Shown: piece after piece, positions 13,983-23,151 of the stretch
How positions within the stretch are numbered: the first letter of the stretch is position 1
Layout: each line of letters starts with the position of its first letter
Assembly (NCBI GenBank): GCA_011525625.1
Contig: WYAX01000014.1
Location: 1-64,000, forward strand
DNA from: Nitrospira defluvii
Lineage (GTDB): Bacteria; Nitrospirota; Nitrospiria; Nitrospirales; Nitrospiraceae
Direction: 5' to 3'
Length of the DNA stretch: 64,000 bases
The notes under the pieces: generated by a model
Seen by the model: the letters and a program-made list of their open reading frames with translations, nothing else
Told to the model about the DNA's origin: nothing
The model's database searches: none
Position numbers and translations under genes: made by a program

Positions 13983-15482
13983 ATGATGGCGAAGCAGCAT
14001 TATTCTTTAACCCTCGAAGAGTTTCGAGCCCTCGCGGCGGAAGGGAATCTGATTCCGCTGTACCGGGAGATTCTGGCGGACTATGAGACGCCGGTGTCGG
14101 CGTTCGCCAAGATCGACCACGGAACGACCGCCTATCTGCTGGAGAGTGTCGCCGGCGGAGAGAATTGGGCGCGCTATTCGTTTCTTGGAAGCGGCTCGTC
14201 GGCGGTGATCCACGAAGAACAGGGCGATCTCGTGTTGACCCGCGGGAAGAAACGTCTGCGTATCCAAAGCCGTGGGAATCCGCTGGAGCGGCTTCGCGAA
14301 TTGATGGACGAGTACCGGCCGGTAACCGTGCCGGGCTTGCCGCGGTTTGTCGGCGGAGCCGTGGGTTATTTGAGCTACGACATGGTGCGAACGTTCGAAG
14401 AGTTGCCGTCTCTCCGCAATGACAGTCTGGGGTTGCCGGACTTCGCCTTCTTGTTGACCGACACGCTGCTGATTTTCGACAACGTCTCGCAGAAGATCAA
14501 AGTGGTTGCCAATGCCTATGTGGAATCCACGAAAGATCGCGACATTCGTGAGGCCTATCGGCACGCGACGGCGCGGATTGAAAAGATGATCGCCCGCCTG
14601 AAGCGGCCGGTGCGGCAGCCACGTCAGCAGCGGCGTCGCAAGCCGATTACGTTCACGTCCAACATGAACAAGGCCGACTTCGAGAAGATGGTCGTGGCGA
14701 CGAAAGAGTATATCCGGGCGGGGGACATCGTGCAGGCCGTCTTGTCGCAGCGCTGGGAAACCCAGATTCACACGACGCCGTTTCAGCTGTATCGCGCACT
14801 GCGCGTCATCAACCCCTCGCCCTACATGTATTATCTGCGCGTCGGGGGTGTGGAGCTGGTAGGCTCCTCGCCCGAAACGCTGGTGCGTTGTGAAGACGGA
14901 CAGATCTCGTTGCGGCCGATTGCGGGGACACGTCGTCGCGGGAAGACGCCGGAAGAGGATCGGGAACTGGCGCGGAATCTGTTGGCGGATGAAAAAGAAC
15001 GGGCCGAACATGTGATGTTGGTGGATCTGGGGCGGAACGATGTGGGACGTGTGGCCGCTCGCGGATCGGTGAAAGTCGATTCATTGATGCAGGTTGAACG
15101 GTATTCCCACGTCATGCACATCGTTTCCCAAGTGACGGGACAGTTGGAAAAAGGCAAATCCATCTACGATGTCACGCGTGCCTGTTTCCCGGCCGGGACC
15201 GTCTCGGGTGCGCCGAAAATCCGGGCCATGGAGATCATCGAGGAGTTGGAGCCGACGCGGCGCGGGCCCTATGCCGGGGCGGTGGGCTACTTCGGGTTCT
15301 CCGGCAATATGGATATGTGCATCAATATCCGGACCGTGGTGATCAAAGGGCGGCAAGCCTATATCCAGGCCGGCGCGGGCATCGTGGCCGACTCCGTTCC
15401 TGAACATGAGTATGAGGAAACGTGCAACAAAGCGCGCGCGATGATGAAGGCCATCGAACTCGCCGAGCAGGGACTGGAATAA
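13983..15482 (+). CDS. trpE: anthranilate synthase component I
   Basis: Converts chorismate to anthranilate, the first committed step of tryptophan synthesis, with TrpG supplying ammonia. 499 residues. It has the chorismate-binding core with KADFEKMVVATKEYIRAGDI, the QAVLSQRW strand, SPETLVRCEDG, RPIAGTRRRGKTPEED, and FPAGTVSGAPKIRAMEIIEELEP. The N-terminal domain contains the ENWARYSFLG region used for tryptophan feedback binding (LLES-type element at LLESVAGGENWARYSF). No leader peptide or attenuator is seen in the 30 bases before it. Two adjacent ATG codons could serve as start. Confidence 0.97.
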   Translation: MMAKQHYSLTLEEFRALAAEGNLIPLYREILADYETPVSAFAKIDHGTTAYLLESVAGGENWARYSFLGSGSSAVIHEEQGDLVLTRGKKRLRIQSRGNPLERLRELMDEYRPVTVPGLPRFVGGAVGYLSYDMVRTFEELPSLRNDSLGLPDFAFLLTDTLLIFDNVSQKIKVVANAYVESTKDRDIREAYRHATARIEKMIARLKRPVRQPRQQRRRKPITFTSNMNKADFEKMVVATKEYIRAGDIVQAVLSQRWETQIHTTPFQLYRALRVINPSPYMYYLRVGGVELVGSSPETLVRCEDGQISLRPIAGTRRRGKTPEEDRELARNLLADEKERAEHVMLVDLGRNDVGRVAARGSVKVDSLMQVERYSHVMHIVSQVTGQLEKGKSIYDVTRACFPAGTVSGAPKIRAMEIIEELEPTRRGPYAGAVGYFGFSGNMDMCINIRTVVIKGRQAYIQAGAGIVADSVPEHEYEETCNKARAMMKAIELAEQGLE

Positions 15483-15572
15483 GCGCGTGAAACGTGAAAG
15501 GTCGAATGTGAAACGCAGGAACTGTGACTCGACGAGATACGATTCACGAGCGACGAACGACGAGCGCCGCGT
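15483..15572 (+). repeat. spacer repeat, 'CGTGAA/CACGAGATACG' family, copy A
   Basis: The 90 bases between trpE and trpG contain CGTGAAACGTGAA right after the trpE stop codon, a further GTGAAACG, then ACGAGATACGATTCACGA. The same ordered elements occur in copies B (27875-27939) and C (49224-49331). It has no coding content. It may be a degenerate mobile or palindromic repeat, or an RNA processing site within an operon. Confidence 0.5.
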
Positions 15573-16136
15573 ATGTTGTTGATGATCGACAATTACGACT
15601 CGTTTACCTACAACCTCGTGCAGTACTTCGGCGAGTTGGGGGAAGATGTCGTCGTGTATCGGAATAATAAGATTTCCATTGCCGAGATCGAGGCGCTCAA
15701 GCCGGCGCGGCTGGTGATCTCTCCCGGCCCCTGTACGCCGAACGAGGCCGGTATTTCAGTCGAGGCGATCCGGCATTTCGGCGGGAAACTTCCGCTGCTG
15801 GGCGTCTGTCTCGGCCACCAGTCGCTGGCGGTGGCTTTTGGTGGCGAAGTCATCCGCGCTGAGCGGCTCATGCATGGAAAGACCTCGATGGTGCGTCATG
15901 ACGGGCGCACGATTTTTCGCGATCTTCCCAATCCGTTCGAAGCGACTCGGTACCACTCTCTCATCGTGAATCGGAAAAATCTGCCTGAGTGTTTCGAGAT
16001 CAGCGCCGAGACCGCCGAGGGCGAAATCATGGGGATGCGGCACAAGACGTTGGGTATCGAAGGCGTGCAGTTCCATCCTGAGTCCATTCTCACCACCGCC
16101 GGCAAGGAGCTGTTGCGTAATTTTCTGAAGTTGTAG
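15573..16136 (+). CDS. trpG: anthranilate synthase component II (glutamine amidotransferase)
   Basis: 187 residues. Class I glutamine amidotransferase that delivers ammonia to TrpE and, in many bacteria, also to PabB for folate synthesis. It opens with [19 protein letters not shown], carries the oxyanion-hole motif [11 protein letters not shown] and the nucleophile elbow [11 protein letters not shown] (Cys about residue 79), and completes the triad with His/Glu in [11 protein letters not shown]. Separated from trpE by the repeat-bearing 90-base spacer and from trpD by 38 bases. Confidence 0.96.
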   Translation: MLLMIDNYDSFTYNLVQYFGELGEDVVVYRNNKISIAEIEALKPARLVISPGPCTPNEAGISVEAIRHFGGKLPLLGVCLGHQSLAVAFGGEVIRAERLMHGKTSMVRHDGRTIFRDLPNPFEATRYHSLIVNRKNLPECFEISAETAEGEIMGMRHKTLGIEGVQFHPESILTTAGKELLRNFLKL

Positions 16137-16174
16137 CGTATTTATCGACGCGGCACCCGCCACCGGTTCGTACC

Positions 16175-17191
16175 ATGATCAAAGAGGCAATTCACAAACT
16201 GGCCGAACGGGGCAACCTGACCGAGGCTGAGGCCGAGACGGTCATGGGCGAGATCATGGACGGAAGCGCGACGCAGGCGCAGATTGCCGCATATTTGATG
16301 GGGCTGCGGATGAAGGGCGAGACCGTCGAGGAAATCGCCGGGTCGGTGTTGGCGATGCGTGCGCGGGCGACCAGAATTCGGGTCAGGGATGCGCAGGTCG
16401 TGGACACGTGCGGGACGGGTGGAGATCGCGCCCACACGTTCAATATCTCCACCACGGCGGCTTTTGTGGTAGCCGGGGCCGGGTTGACGGTTGCCAAACA
16501 TGGCAACCGCTCGGTGTCGTCCAAGTCCGGCAGTGCAGATGTGCTGGCCGCGTTGGGTGTGGCGATCAATCTTCCGCCCGAACGGGTGGCCGATTGCGTC
16601 AACGAGGTGGGGATCGGTTTCCTCTTCGCGCCGCTCTACCACAGTGCCATGAAACATTGCGCCCAGCCGCGACAGGAACTGGGCATTCGCACGTTGTTGA
16701 ATATCCTCGGCCCGCTCACGAATCCGGCCGGAGCCCGGCTGCAGGTAGTGGGAGTATTCGACGCGGGCTTGACGGAACTGTTGGCCAAGGTGCTGGTCCA
16801 CCTGGGCGCGCAACATTGTTTTGTCGTGCATGGCATGGATGGATTGGATGAGATGACGGTGACCGACCGGACCCGGGTGTCGGAAGGCAGGGCCGGGGTG
16901 GTATCGAGTTATTCGATCGACCCCTCTGAATTCGGCCTCGCGCGAGTTCGCGCGAAAGAACTTGTGGGCGGCAGTGCTGAGGAGAATGCGGCCATCACCC
17001 GCGAGATTTTCCGTGGGCGCAAAGGGCCAAAGCGCGACATTGTCTGCCTCAATGCGGCGCCTGCGTTGGTGGCTGGGCGCAAAGCCAAAACCCTGCAGGA
17101 CGGATTCGAGTTGGCCCAACGGACGATCGACTCCGGGGCGGCGATGGAGAAAATGGAACGCTTGATCGACTTTACCAAGAAGGCCTCGTGA
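16175..17191 (+). CDS. trpD: anthranilate phosphoribosyltransferase
   Basis: Transfers phosphoribose from PRPP to anthranilate. 338 residues. It has an N-terminal helical domain (LTEAEAETVMGEIMDG), the PRPP loop VDTCGTGGDRAHTFNIST, the KHGNRSVSSKSGSADVLAALG anthranilate-contact region, and GIRTLLNILGPLTNP. C-terminal residues DEMTVTD are the metal-site landmark. The gene lies within the trp operon, 5 bases before trpC. Confidence 0.97.
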   Translation: MIKEAIHKLAERGNLTEAEAETVMGEIMDGSATQAQIAAYLMGLRMKGETVEEIAGSVLAMRARATRIRVRDAQVVDTCGTGGDRAHTFNISTTAAFVVAGAGLTVAKHGNRSVSSKSGSADVLAALGVAINLPPERVADCVNEVGIGFLFAPLYHSAMKHCAQPRQELGIRTLLNILGPLTNPAGARLQVVGVFDAGLTELLAKVLVHLGAQHCFVVHGMDGLDEMTVTDRTRVSEGRAGVVSSYSIDPSEFGLARVRAKELVGGSAEENAAITREIFRGRKGPKRDIVCLNAAPALVAGRKAKTLQDGFELAQRTIDSGAAMEKMERLIDFTKKAS

Positions 17192-17195
17192 CATC

Positions 17196-18020
17196 GTGAT
17201 TCTCGATCGGATCCTCGAACATAAGAAAGCTGAAATTCGCCACAAGAGTAGTCGCGGCTACCTTGCGGAGCTGAAGACCAAAATTCGTGATGCAGGGCCG
17301 ACGCTTGGATTTGCGGTCACGCTGGATGCGCGCCGCACGCCGACCAGGCCGGCCTTGATCGCCGAGGTGAAAAAAGCGTCTCCCAGCCTGGGGCTGTTAC
17401 GGCCAGAGTTTGAGCAACGCTTTGAACCGGTCGGTATCGCGGAAGCCTATCGTGAGCATGGAGCCAGCGCGGTCTCAGTCTTGACCGACAAAGACTTCTT
17501 CCAGGGTCAGTTGGACTATCTTGCCGATGTGAAGGGGAGGGTGGGGCTTCCGGCACTGAACAAAGAGTTCATGGTCGCTGACGTTCAATTTTACGAGGCC
17601 CGCGCCTATGGGGCCGATGCGGTGCTCTTGATCGTGGCAGGTCTGGAAAAACGCCAGTTGATCGACTTTGCCGCGCTCGCCAAGGAGTTGACCCTGGATG
17701 TCCTGGTGGAAACGCACCACGAACGTGAGCTCGATATTGTGCTCGAATGGCTGCCGGACGTGCGCATGATCGGCATCAACAATCGCGACCTCAAGACGTT
17801 CTCGACCGATCTCGGCGTGACCCTGCGGTTGGCCAAGCGGATTCCCTCCGACAAACTGATCGTGAGCGAGAGCGGCATTCACAAGCGCGAGGATGTCGTG
17901 CGGTTGGTCGAGGCGGGGGTACATGCCATGCTGATCGGCGAGTCGTTGATCCGGGCGCAGGATATCGGGGTGAAGATACGTGAGTTGCTGGGCGACGAAC
18001 CGAAGGAGGAGGCGCGATGA
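17196..18020 (+). CDS. trpC: indole-3-glycerol-phosphate synthase
   Basis: Closes the indole ring. 274 residues, a TIM barrel with ILDRILEHKKAEI at the N-terminus, the catalytic lysine region IAEVKKASPS, SVLTDKDFFQG, LNKEFMVADVQFYEARAYGADAVLLIV, the LVETHHERELDI strand, and the phosphate-binding ESGIHKREDV and LIGESLIRA. It starts with GTG 5 bases after trpD. Its stop codon overlaps the ATG of the small lipoprotein gene (ATGA). Confidence 0.96.
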   Translation: MILDRILEHKKAEIRHKSSRGYLAELKTKIRDAGPTLGFAVTLDARRTPTRPALIAEVKKASPSLGLLRPEFEQRFEPVGIAEAYREHGASAVSVLTDKDFFQGQLDYLADVKGRVGLPALNKEFMVADVQFYEARAYGADAVLLIVAGLEKRQLIDFAALAKELTLDVLVETHHERELDIVLEWLPDVRMIGINNRDLKTFSTDLGVTLRLAKRIPSDKLIVSESGIHKREDVVRLVEAGVHAMLIGESLIRAQDIGVKIRELLGDEPKEEAR

Positions 18021-18331
18021 AGCGGATTCTCGCGTGTGGTGTGACGATCGGATTGTTGACCCTTACCGCTTGCGTCAGCCAGGAAATTCATGAATTTTCC
18101 CCCAAGTGGGACTCCTGGATGGGCAGCAGCAAGGACGATCGCATCAAGGAGATGGGCATTCCCACTCGCTGTCACTCGTTCAAGGACGGCGGCGAACTCT
18201 GCGAGTGGATGGTTCCGCAGCAAGACGGACGTCAGGATCTGATCGGACTTACCTTTAACCCGAAAGGGCAAGCCTGCCAATGGTCCTATCGCGGTTTCTA
18301 CGGCGCGCAGAAGAGCAAACAGAGTTGCTGA
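18017..18331 (+). CDS. small lipoprotein embedded in the trp operon
   Basis: Encodes 104 residues. The type II signal peptide MKRILACGVTIGLLTLTAC ends with lipobox LTAC (about residues 16-19). The mature part contains four further cysteines (RCHSF, ELCEW, ACQWSY and a C-terminal KQSC), so disulphides are likely, plus the pattern KWDSWMGSSKDDRI. It overlaps trpC by 4 bases (ATGA) and ends one base before the trpF start, so it is cotranslated with pathway enzymes despite being exported. No link to tryptophan synthesis is obvious. The fold and partner are unknown. Confidence 0.85.
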   Translation: MKRILACGVTIGLLTLTACVSQEIHEFSPKWDSWMGSSKDDRIKEMGIPTRCHSFKDGGELCEWMVPQQDGRQDLIGLTFNPKGQACQWSYRGFYGAQKSKQSC

Positions 18332-18332
18332 A

Positions 18333-18980
18333 ATGATGCTCAAGGTCAAGATTTGCGGCCTGACGAATGCCGAGGATGCGGCCGTGGCGGTGGAAGCCGG
18401 CGCGGATGCCGTCGGATTCGTGTTTCACCGGAAGAGCCCGCGTTGCGCGGAGACATCGGCGGTGAAGGCCATCATCAGGGAGCTGCCGCCTTTCGTGTTA
18501 CCGATCGGTGTGTTCGTCAACGAAGAACCGAACGTCGTCCGCGACGTAATGGACAGTTGCGGCCTGGCGCTCGCGCAATTGCATGGTGATGAGACGGCGG
18601 CCTATTGCGAGACGTTGGGACGCCCCGTTCTCAAGGCCATCAGGATCAGGGACCGTGGATCCTTCCTGGCCCTGGCCGAGTTCCAAGGCCGCGCCGGCGT
18701 GCGTGGGTTTTTAGTGGATGCGTTTTCGCCGGACGCGTATGGCGGAACAGGGCAGCTGGCCGATTGGTCGTTGGCAGCGGAAGCTGCGGCAGTGGCCCGT
18801 ATTCTCCTGGCCGGTGGGCTCACGCCGGAGAATGTCGCGCAGGCTGTCGGTCAGGTGCGTCCCTACGGCGTCGACGTGAGCAGCGGCGTCGAGGCGCGAC
18901 CCGGCAAGAAGGATCATGCGAAGGTTCGAGCGTTTGTGCAGGCCGTCAGGTTGGCATCCTGTCAGCAGGACCTTGCGTAG
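18333..18980 (+). CDS. trpF: phosphoribosylanthranilate isomerase
   Basis: Amadori rearrangement of phosphoribosylanthranilate. 215 residues, a TIM barrel with KVKICGLTNAEDA (catalytic Cys), GFVFHRKSPR, the LAQLHGDET strand, the catalytic aspartate in FLVDAFSP, LAGGLTPENVAQAV and GVDVSSGVEA, which form the phosphate site. It begins one base after the lipoprotein stop. A second ATG follows directly and could be the start. Confidence 0.96.
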   Translation: MMLKVKICGLTNAEDAAVAVEAGADAVGFVFHRKSPRCAETSAVKAIIRELPPFVLPIGVFVNEEPNVVRDVMDSCGLALAQLHGDETAAYCETLGRPVLKAIRIRDRGSFLALAEFQGRAGVRGFLVDAFSPDAYGGTGQLADWSLAAEAAAVARILLAGGLTPENVAQAVGQVRPYGVDVSSGVEARPGKKDHAKVRAFVQAVRLASCQQDLA

Positions 18981-19074
18981 TTGCCTGGGCTGCCTGTCGT
19001 CTGCCCGTGGTGGTGGCGGACGTTTCGGGCATGTTGTTATACTTTCGTTTCCATGATTAGCTGAAGGACAAGCG

Positions 19075-20265
19075 ATGGCGATACCAGATCGACATGGGCG
19101 ATTCGGACTCTATGGCGGGCGCTACGTCCCTGAGACCCTGATGCCGGCCTTGCTGGAGCTGGAAGAGGTGTATCAGCGGACCAGGCGGGACCGGAAGTTC
19201 CAGACCGAATTCAAACATTACTTGAAGGAATATGTCGGGCGGCCGACACCGTTGTATTTGGCTCAACGCCTGACGAAGCGGCTGGGTGGGGCGAAGATCT
19301 ATCTGAAGCGGGAAGATCTCTGTCACACCGGCGCCCATAAGATCAATAACGCCATCGGACAGGCGCTCCTCGCGAAACGCATGAAGAAGCCTCGTCTCAT
19401 TGCTGAGACCGGCGCAGGGCAGCATGGCGTGGCAACGGCGACGGTGGCCGCCATGTTCGGCCTGGAATGCGAAATCTACATGGGTACGGAAGATATGCAG
19501 CGCCAGGCGCTGAACGTGTTTCGCATGCGGTTGCTCGGTTCGAAGGTGACGGGTGTGGACGCCGGGAGTCGGACATTAAAAGATGCCATCAGCGAAGCGA
19601 TGCGTGATTGGACCACCAACGTGCGGACGACGCACTATGTGCTCGGTTCTGTGCTGGGCGCGCATCCCTATCCGATGATGATCCGTGACTTTCAGTCCGT
19701 CATCGGTCGTGAGGCCCGCAAACAAATCCTGACAGCGGAGGGGCGACTTCCCGACTGTTTGATTGCCTGTGTCGGTGGCGGCAGTAATGCCATGGGCCTT
19801 TTCCATGCCTTTGTTCCGGACAAGAGGGTCAAAATGCTCGGCGTGGAGGCGGGTGGCCTCGGCGTTGAGAGCGGCAAACATGCGGCCCGGTTTGCAGGCG
19901 GGCGGCCCGGCGTCCTGCAAGGCACCATGACGTATCTCCTGCAAGATGAAAACGGCCAGGTCAATCTGACCCATTCCGTGTCGGCCGGACTCGACTATGC
20001 GGCCGTGGGGCCGGAGCACAGTTACCTCAGGGAATCGAATCGCGCAGAGTACACCTCGGTGACGGATGATGAGGCCTTAGCGGCATTCGATCTGTTGGCC
20101 AGGGAAGAGGGCATCATGCCGGCGCTCGAAAGTGCGCATGCCATCGCCGAAGTCGTGAAGCGCGCGCCGAAGATGAAAAAGAATCAGATTCTTGTGGTGA
20201 ACCTCTCGGGGCGCGGCGATAAGGATGTGCAGCAGGTAGCGAGAATCAAAGGCGTGACCCTCTAG
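19075..20265 (+). CDS. trpB: tryptophan synthase beta chain
   Basis: Condenses indole with serine using pyridoxal phosphate. 396 residues. It begins with the family N-terminus [22 protein letters not shown] (shown here by its first residues only), and has the PLP lysine in [30 protein letters not shown], the phosphate-binding [12 protein letters not shown], and the C-terminal [17 protein letters not shown] sits ~8 bases before the ATG. Its TAG stop merges with the left end of the inverted-repeat element that separates it from trpA, an unusual arrangement because trpB and trpA are usually almost adjacent. Confidence 0.97.
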   Translation: MAIPDRHGRFGLYGGRYVPETLMPALLELEEVYQRTRRDRKFQTEFKHYLKEYVGRPTPLYLAQRLTKRLGGAKIYLKREDLCHTGAHKINNAIGQALLAKRMKKPRLIAETGAGQHGVATATVAAMFGLECEIYMGTEDMQRQALNVFRMRLLGSKVTGVDAGSRTLKDAISEAMRDWTTNVRTTHYVLGSVLGAHPYPMMIRDFQSVIGREARKQILTAEGRLPDCLIACVGGGSNAMGLFHAFVPDKRVKMLGVEAGGLGVESGKHAARFAGGRPGVLQGTMTYLLQDENGQVNLTHSVSAGLDYAAVGPEHSYLRESNRAEYTSVTDDEALAAFDLLAREEGIMPALESAHAIAEVVKRAPKMKKNQILVVNLSGRGDKDVQQVARIKGVTL

Positions 20266-20390
20266 CAGGATGTTGAACCGGGCCGCCAGCTGCGTTCTCG
20301 CGGCGGTCAGAGGTTCGACGTACGCACCTGAGTACGCCTCACGTCTTTCCTTGTTGCGGCCTTGCTGGACGGCCCGGTTGAACATCCTGC
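20265..20390. repeat. inverted-repeat (MITE-like) element, copy 1
   Basis: 126 bases. The left arm at 20265-20285 and the right arm at 20370-20390 pair with 20 of 21 positions (GCAGGATGTTGAACCGGGCCG against its complement; one mismatch). The interior holds a CGTACGCACCTGAGTACG pair and the segment TTGCGGCCTTGCTGGACGG shared with copy 2 (56374-56498). In RNA it would fold into one long hairpin between trpB and trpA and could act as a processing or partial termination site. It encodes no transposase. Confidence 0.85.
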
Positions 20391-20435
20391 AGCGGACGAT
20401 GAGACTGGATTAGAAAGAGACAGGGGTATATTGAT

Positions 20436-21236
20436 ATGAATCGTTTGGATCACACATTCGGTCGATTGCAGGCGCAGGGAGAAAAAGCGCTGATCACCTA
20501 CATCATGGCAGGTGATCCGTCGTTGCAGGACACGGAGCAGTTGGTGCTCGAACTCGAGCGAGCCGGCGCCGACGTCATCGAGCTGGGCGTGCCCTTCTCC
20601 GATCCCATCGCCGACGGACCGGTGATTCAGCAGGCGGCGGAACGTGGTCTCCAAAGCGGAACGTCGCTTTGCAAGATTCTGGATTCAGTACGCCGCCTGC
20701 GCGCGACGACACAGATTCCCATCGTGCTGATGGCCTATTACAACAACATCCACGCATTCGGGGAAACAGCGTTTTGCGGAAAGGCGGTCGAAGCCGGTGT
20801 GGATGGACTGATTGTGCCGGATATGCCTCCCGACGAAGCAGGCCCCTTGCGCGGTCCGGCCGATGCGGCGGGACTCCATCTGATTTTCCTGCTGGCACCC
20901 ACAAGCACATCCTCGCGCCGCGCCTATGTCGCGAAGGAGTCCGGCGGATTTGTCTATTATGTTTCCCTGACAGGCATCACTGGCGCTAAACTGAACGACA
21001 TGGCGGGGGTGCGGGAGAACGTCGCCAAGATCAAGAAACATACGAAGACGCCCGTCGCCGTGGGGTTTGGTGTCGCGACTCCGGAGGATGCCGCGAGCGT
21101 CGCACAAGTGGCCGATGGAGTCATCGTCGGCAGTGCGATCGTTCGTCGGGTAGGAGAGCATGGGCAGGATGGCCGACTCGTTCAGGAAGTGGGGACCTTC
21201 GTGCGTTCACTCAAGGGTGCGATGCAGCCGACCTAG
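20436..21236 (+). CDS. trpA: tryptophan synthase alpha chain
   Basis: Cleaves indole-3-glycerol phosphate and channels indole to TrpB. 266 residues. The catalytic Glu and Asp lie in VIELGVPFSDPIADGPVIQ; also YYVSLTGITGAK and the phosphate-binding GFGVATPEDAA and VIVGSAIVR. It starts 45 bases after the inverted-repeat element, with AGGGG upstream. It is the last gene of the trp cluster; ~187 bases follow before the GAF-domain gene. Confidence 0.97.
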   Translation: MNRLDHTFGRLQAQGEKALITYIMAGDPSLQDTEQLVLELERAGADVIELGVPFSDPIADGPVIQQAAERGLQSGTSLCKILDSVRRLRATTQIPIVLMAYYNNIHAFGETAFCGKAVEAGVDGLIVPDMPPDEAGPLRGPADAAGLHLIFLLAPTSTSSRRAYVAKESGGFVYYVSLTGITGAKLNDMAGVRENVAKIKKHTKTPVAVGFGVATPEDAASVAQVADGVIVGSAIVRRVGEHGQDGRLVQEVGTFVRSLKGAMQPT

Positions 21237-21423
21237 GCGCGCGGCGGCATCCTCATTTCGTGTATCTTCCGCGCACTCCGTCCCAATCGATCTTCAGTCT
21301 CTGCTCCGCGTTTCCGACCTGATTTCCAGGACCCTGCGTTTTCCCGTCGACCAGAGAATACCTAGTCCAGACGGAAGGGTGTTGCCGTCTGGCCATGATG
21401 AACGCTTCATATGAGGAGATGCC

Positions 21424-22503
21424 ATGGCCGTCGTTCGTCGTAAGATCGCTCGAAGCAGCCGCAAGACCACAGTGAAAAAGTCTCCGGCCGGTTCCCGCCG
21501 TAAGCTTGTGTCGAGGGCTCCTGCTCCCGTGCGAGAGGACCGTCTGCTCCAGACGCTCCAACACGCGCTCTTCAAGAGCCTCTCGTATGCTGAGGGTGAG
21601 GGACGTTCTCCGATTGGTGTCGCAGCGGTATTCGTGCAATCGTTCCTCCAACTCACGAAGGTTCATGCCATTGCCTTGTATGTTCGGGATGAACAGACCC
21701 GCGAGATGACCTGTCTGGCGGAAGCCGGCGGCAGCGATGCCTCGGTGGCCGGACAGTGGCAAGCCGGTTTGACACAGGCGGAACAGCAAACGCGGATCAG
21801 CCTCGCCGACCTGCACGGAATCCGTTTGCATCGCATCGGCCGGATGGACGGCGTGGTCATGTTTCAAGCCGGGAAGTCGCAGAGGGTGTCTCCACGTATG
21901 GCCCTTTCGCTGTTGACGACGATTGAGCCCTGGCTGTCGGTTCTACTGGATCATGCCCGGCTGACCGTCAAGTATGCGGCGAAGATCCTTCGCATTCAGC
22001 ACATGGAGCAAGTCAGTGATCTGTTGAATTCCGCCCTGGGCGAGCAGGAAAAATTGCGGCGGGCCTTGGACGCGGCGATTCGACTCGTCGAGGCAGAAGC
22101 CGGGGCCTTGTTTCTGGGTACGAGCGACGGGTCGTTGCGGTTGTCCGCGATCGGCGGGGAACGGGTGGCAGGGCTCACGGCTCTGCAGTCGAGCGTTGCA
22201 GCCGGGGTGCATCGCACGGGACAAGCCGTCTTGATTACCCAAAACGCACAGGATGCCCGCCTGGCGGCCGGTCAGGGGTGGCAAGCGGTCCTTCCGGTGG
22301 CTTCTCTAGTCTCGGTGCCGGTTCGCATGGGAGCTCGGGCCGTGGGTGTGCTGGAAGTGGTGAACCGGCGGAGCGGCAAGCCTTTCAGCAATTGGGATGT
22401 GCTGGAGCTGGCGAGTCTTTCGAATCAGTTCGGCTTGGCTATCGATAATCTGCGCCGGGGACCGGTCGGCGAGGCGGGCGTAAAAGAATCCCTCACGCCC
22501 TAA
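21424..22503 (+). CDS. GAF-domain protein
   Basis: Encodes 359 residues. A basic, low-complexity N-terminus (RKIARSSRKTTVKKS) is followed by a divergent sensor-like region (about 40-180) and a clear GAF domain (about 195-350: LRRALDAAIRLVEAEAGALFLG, VAAGVHRTGQAVLITQNA, LVSVPVRMGARAVGVLEVVNR). No kinase, cyclase or output domain is attached, so it is probably a sensor that works through protein contacts. GGAG stands 6 bases before the start. Its stop codon overlaps that of the convergent lipoprotein gene by 4 bases. The ligand is unknown. Confidence 0.85.
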   Translation: MAVVRRKIARSSRKTTVKKSPAGSRRKLVSRAPAPVREDRLLQTLQHALFKSLSYAEGEGRSPIGVAAVFVQSFLQLTKVHAIALYVRDEQTREMTCLAEAGGSDASVAGQWQAGLTQAEQQTRISLADLHGIRLHRIGRMDGVVMFQAGKSQRVSPRMALSLLTTIEPWLSVLLDHARLTVKYAAKILRIQHMEQVSDLLNSALGEQEKLRRALDAAIRLVEAEAGALFLGTSDGSLRLSAIGGERVAGLTALQSSVAAGVHRTGQAVLITQNAQDARLAAGQGWQAVLPVASLVSVPVRMGARAVGVLEVVNRRSGKPFSNWDVLELASLSNQFGLAIDNLRRGPVGEAGVKESLTP

Positions 22504-23105
22504 CGTTTCTCAGGGGGCATGTACTTGATCATGTCCGAAGCGAGCTTCGTGGCAAGATCCTTCATGTCCGGCCGGATGAATAAGTAGCTTTCCTGCACCT
22601 GGTGCCGTGCTTTCCAGACAATCGCCCCGTTCACGGCGTCGACCAGGCGCATACTCAATCCCACCCTTGCGATATTATCGCCTTCTTCCCTCGTATATTC
22701 CCAGGCGTTGACCTTGACCACGAGCAGGGAGTCCGCCCCCAAGGCATGTCCGATCTTAATGGCGGAATTCTTGTCCGACTGGCCGGTCGTTTCCATTCGG
22801 GAGAAATAGGTGACGAGGGCATCGAACGCGTCTTTTGTCGTTTGGAAAGTGTCGGTGACCTGATCCGGGGGGACCACCTTTTCAACCCGACGGCTCTTGA
22901 TCAACACCTTGGCCACCACTTCTTCGACGTCTTCGCGCGCGCTGTCGTAGACGCCGGAGATGGGAAGAATTGCCATGGTTTTCGGGTAGAAGCCTCGTGC
23001 CGCCGGCCCTTCCCACATTTCCTGTAACCCACCGCAGCCGGCGAGGAGTCCGGAGAGCAGAAGGCAAACAATCACGCTGAATTGCAAGGAGGTGCGTCGT
23101 GTCAT
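22500..23105 (-). CDS. lipoprotein, LpoB/CsgG/DUF799-like (putative)
   Basis: Encodes 201 residues from the ATG at 23105. Signal peptide SLQFSVIVCLLLSGLLAGC, lipobox LAGC. The mature domain has KTMAILPISGVYDSAREDVEEVV near the start, an alternating alpha/beta body, and IKIGHALGADSLLVVKVNAWE, the pattern of LpoB/CsgG/GNA1162-type periplasmic domains ('adLlvvg.v..w'). This is fold-level inference. A GTG at 23138 is an alternative start; neither has a good SD. It lies 46 bases downstream of the outer-membrane protein gene on the same strand. Confidence 0.8.
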   Translation of the reverse strand: MTRRTSLQFSVIVCLLLSGLLAGCGGLQEMWEGPAARGFYPKTMAILPISGVYDSAREDVEEVVAKVLIKSRRVEKVVPPDQVTDTFQTTKDAFDALVTYFSRMETTGQSDKNSAIKIGHALGADSLLVVKVNAWEYTREEGDNIARVGLSMRLVDAVNGAIVWKARHQVQESYLFIRPDMKDLATKLASDMIKYMPPEKR

Positions 23106-23151
23106 GGTACGTACAATAAGTGTAGCAGATTGGTGCACAGCCGACAGCGTC

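Noticed and set aside
14007-15011. 334-codon minus-strand frame inside trpE
   Set aside because: Antisense shadow of trpE in a high-GC gene; no signal or domain.
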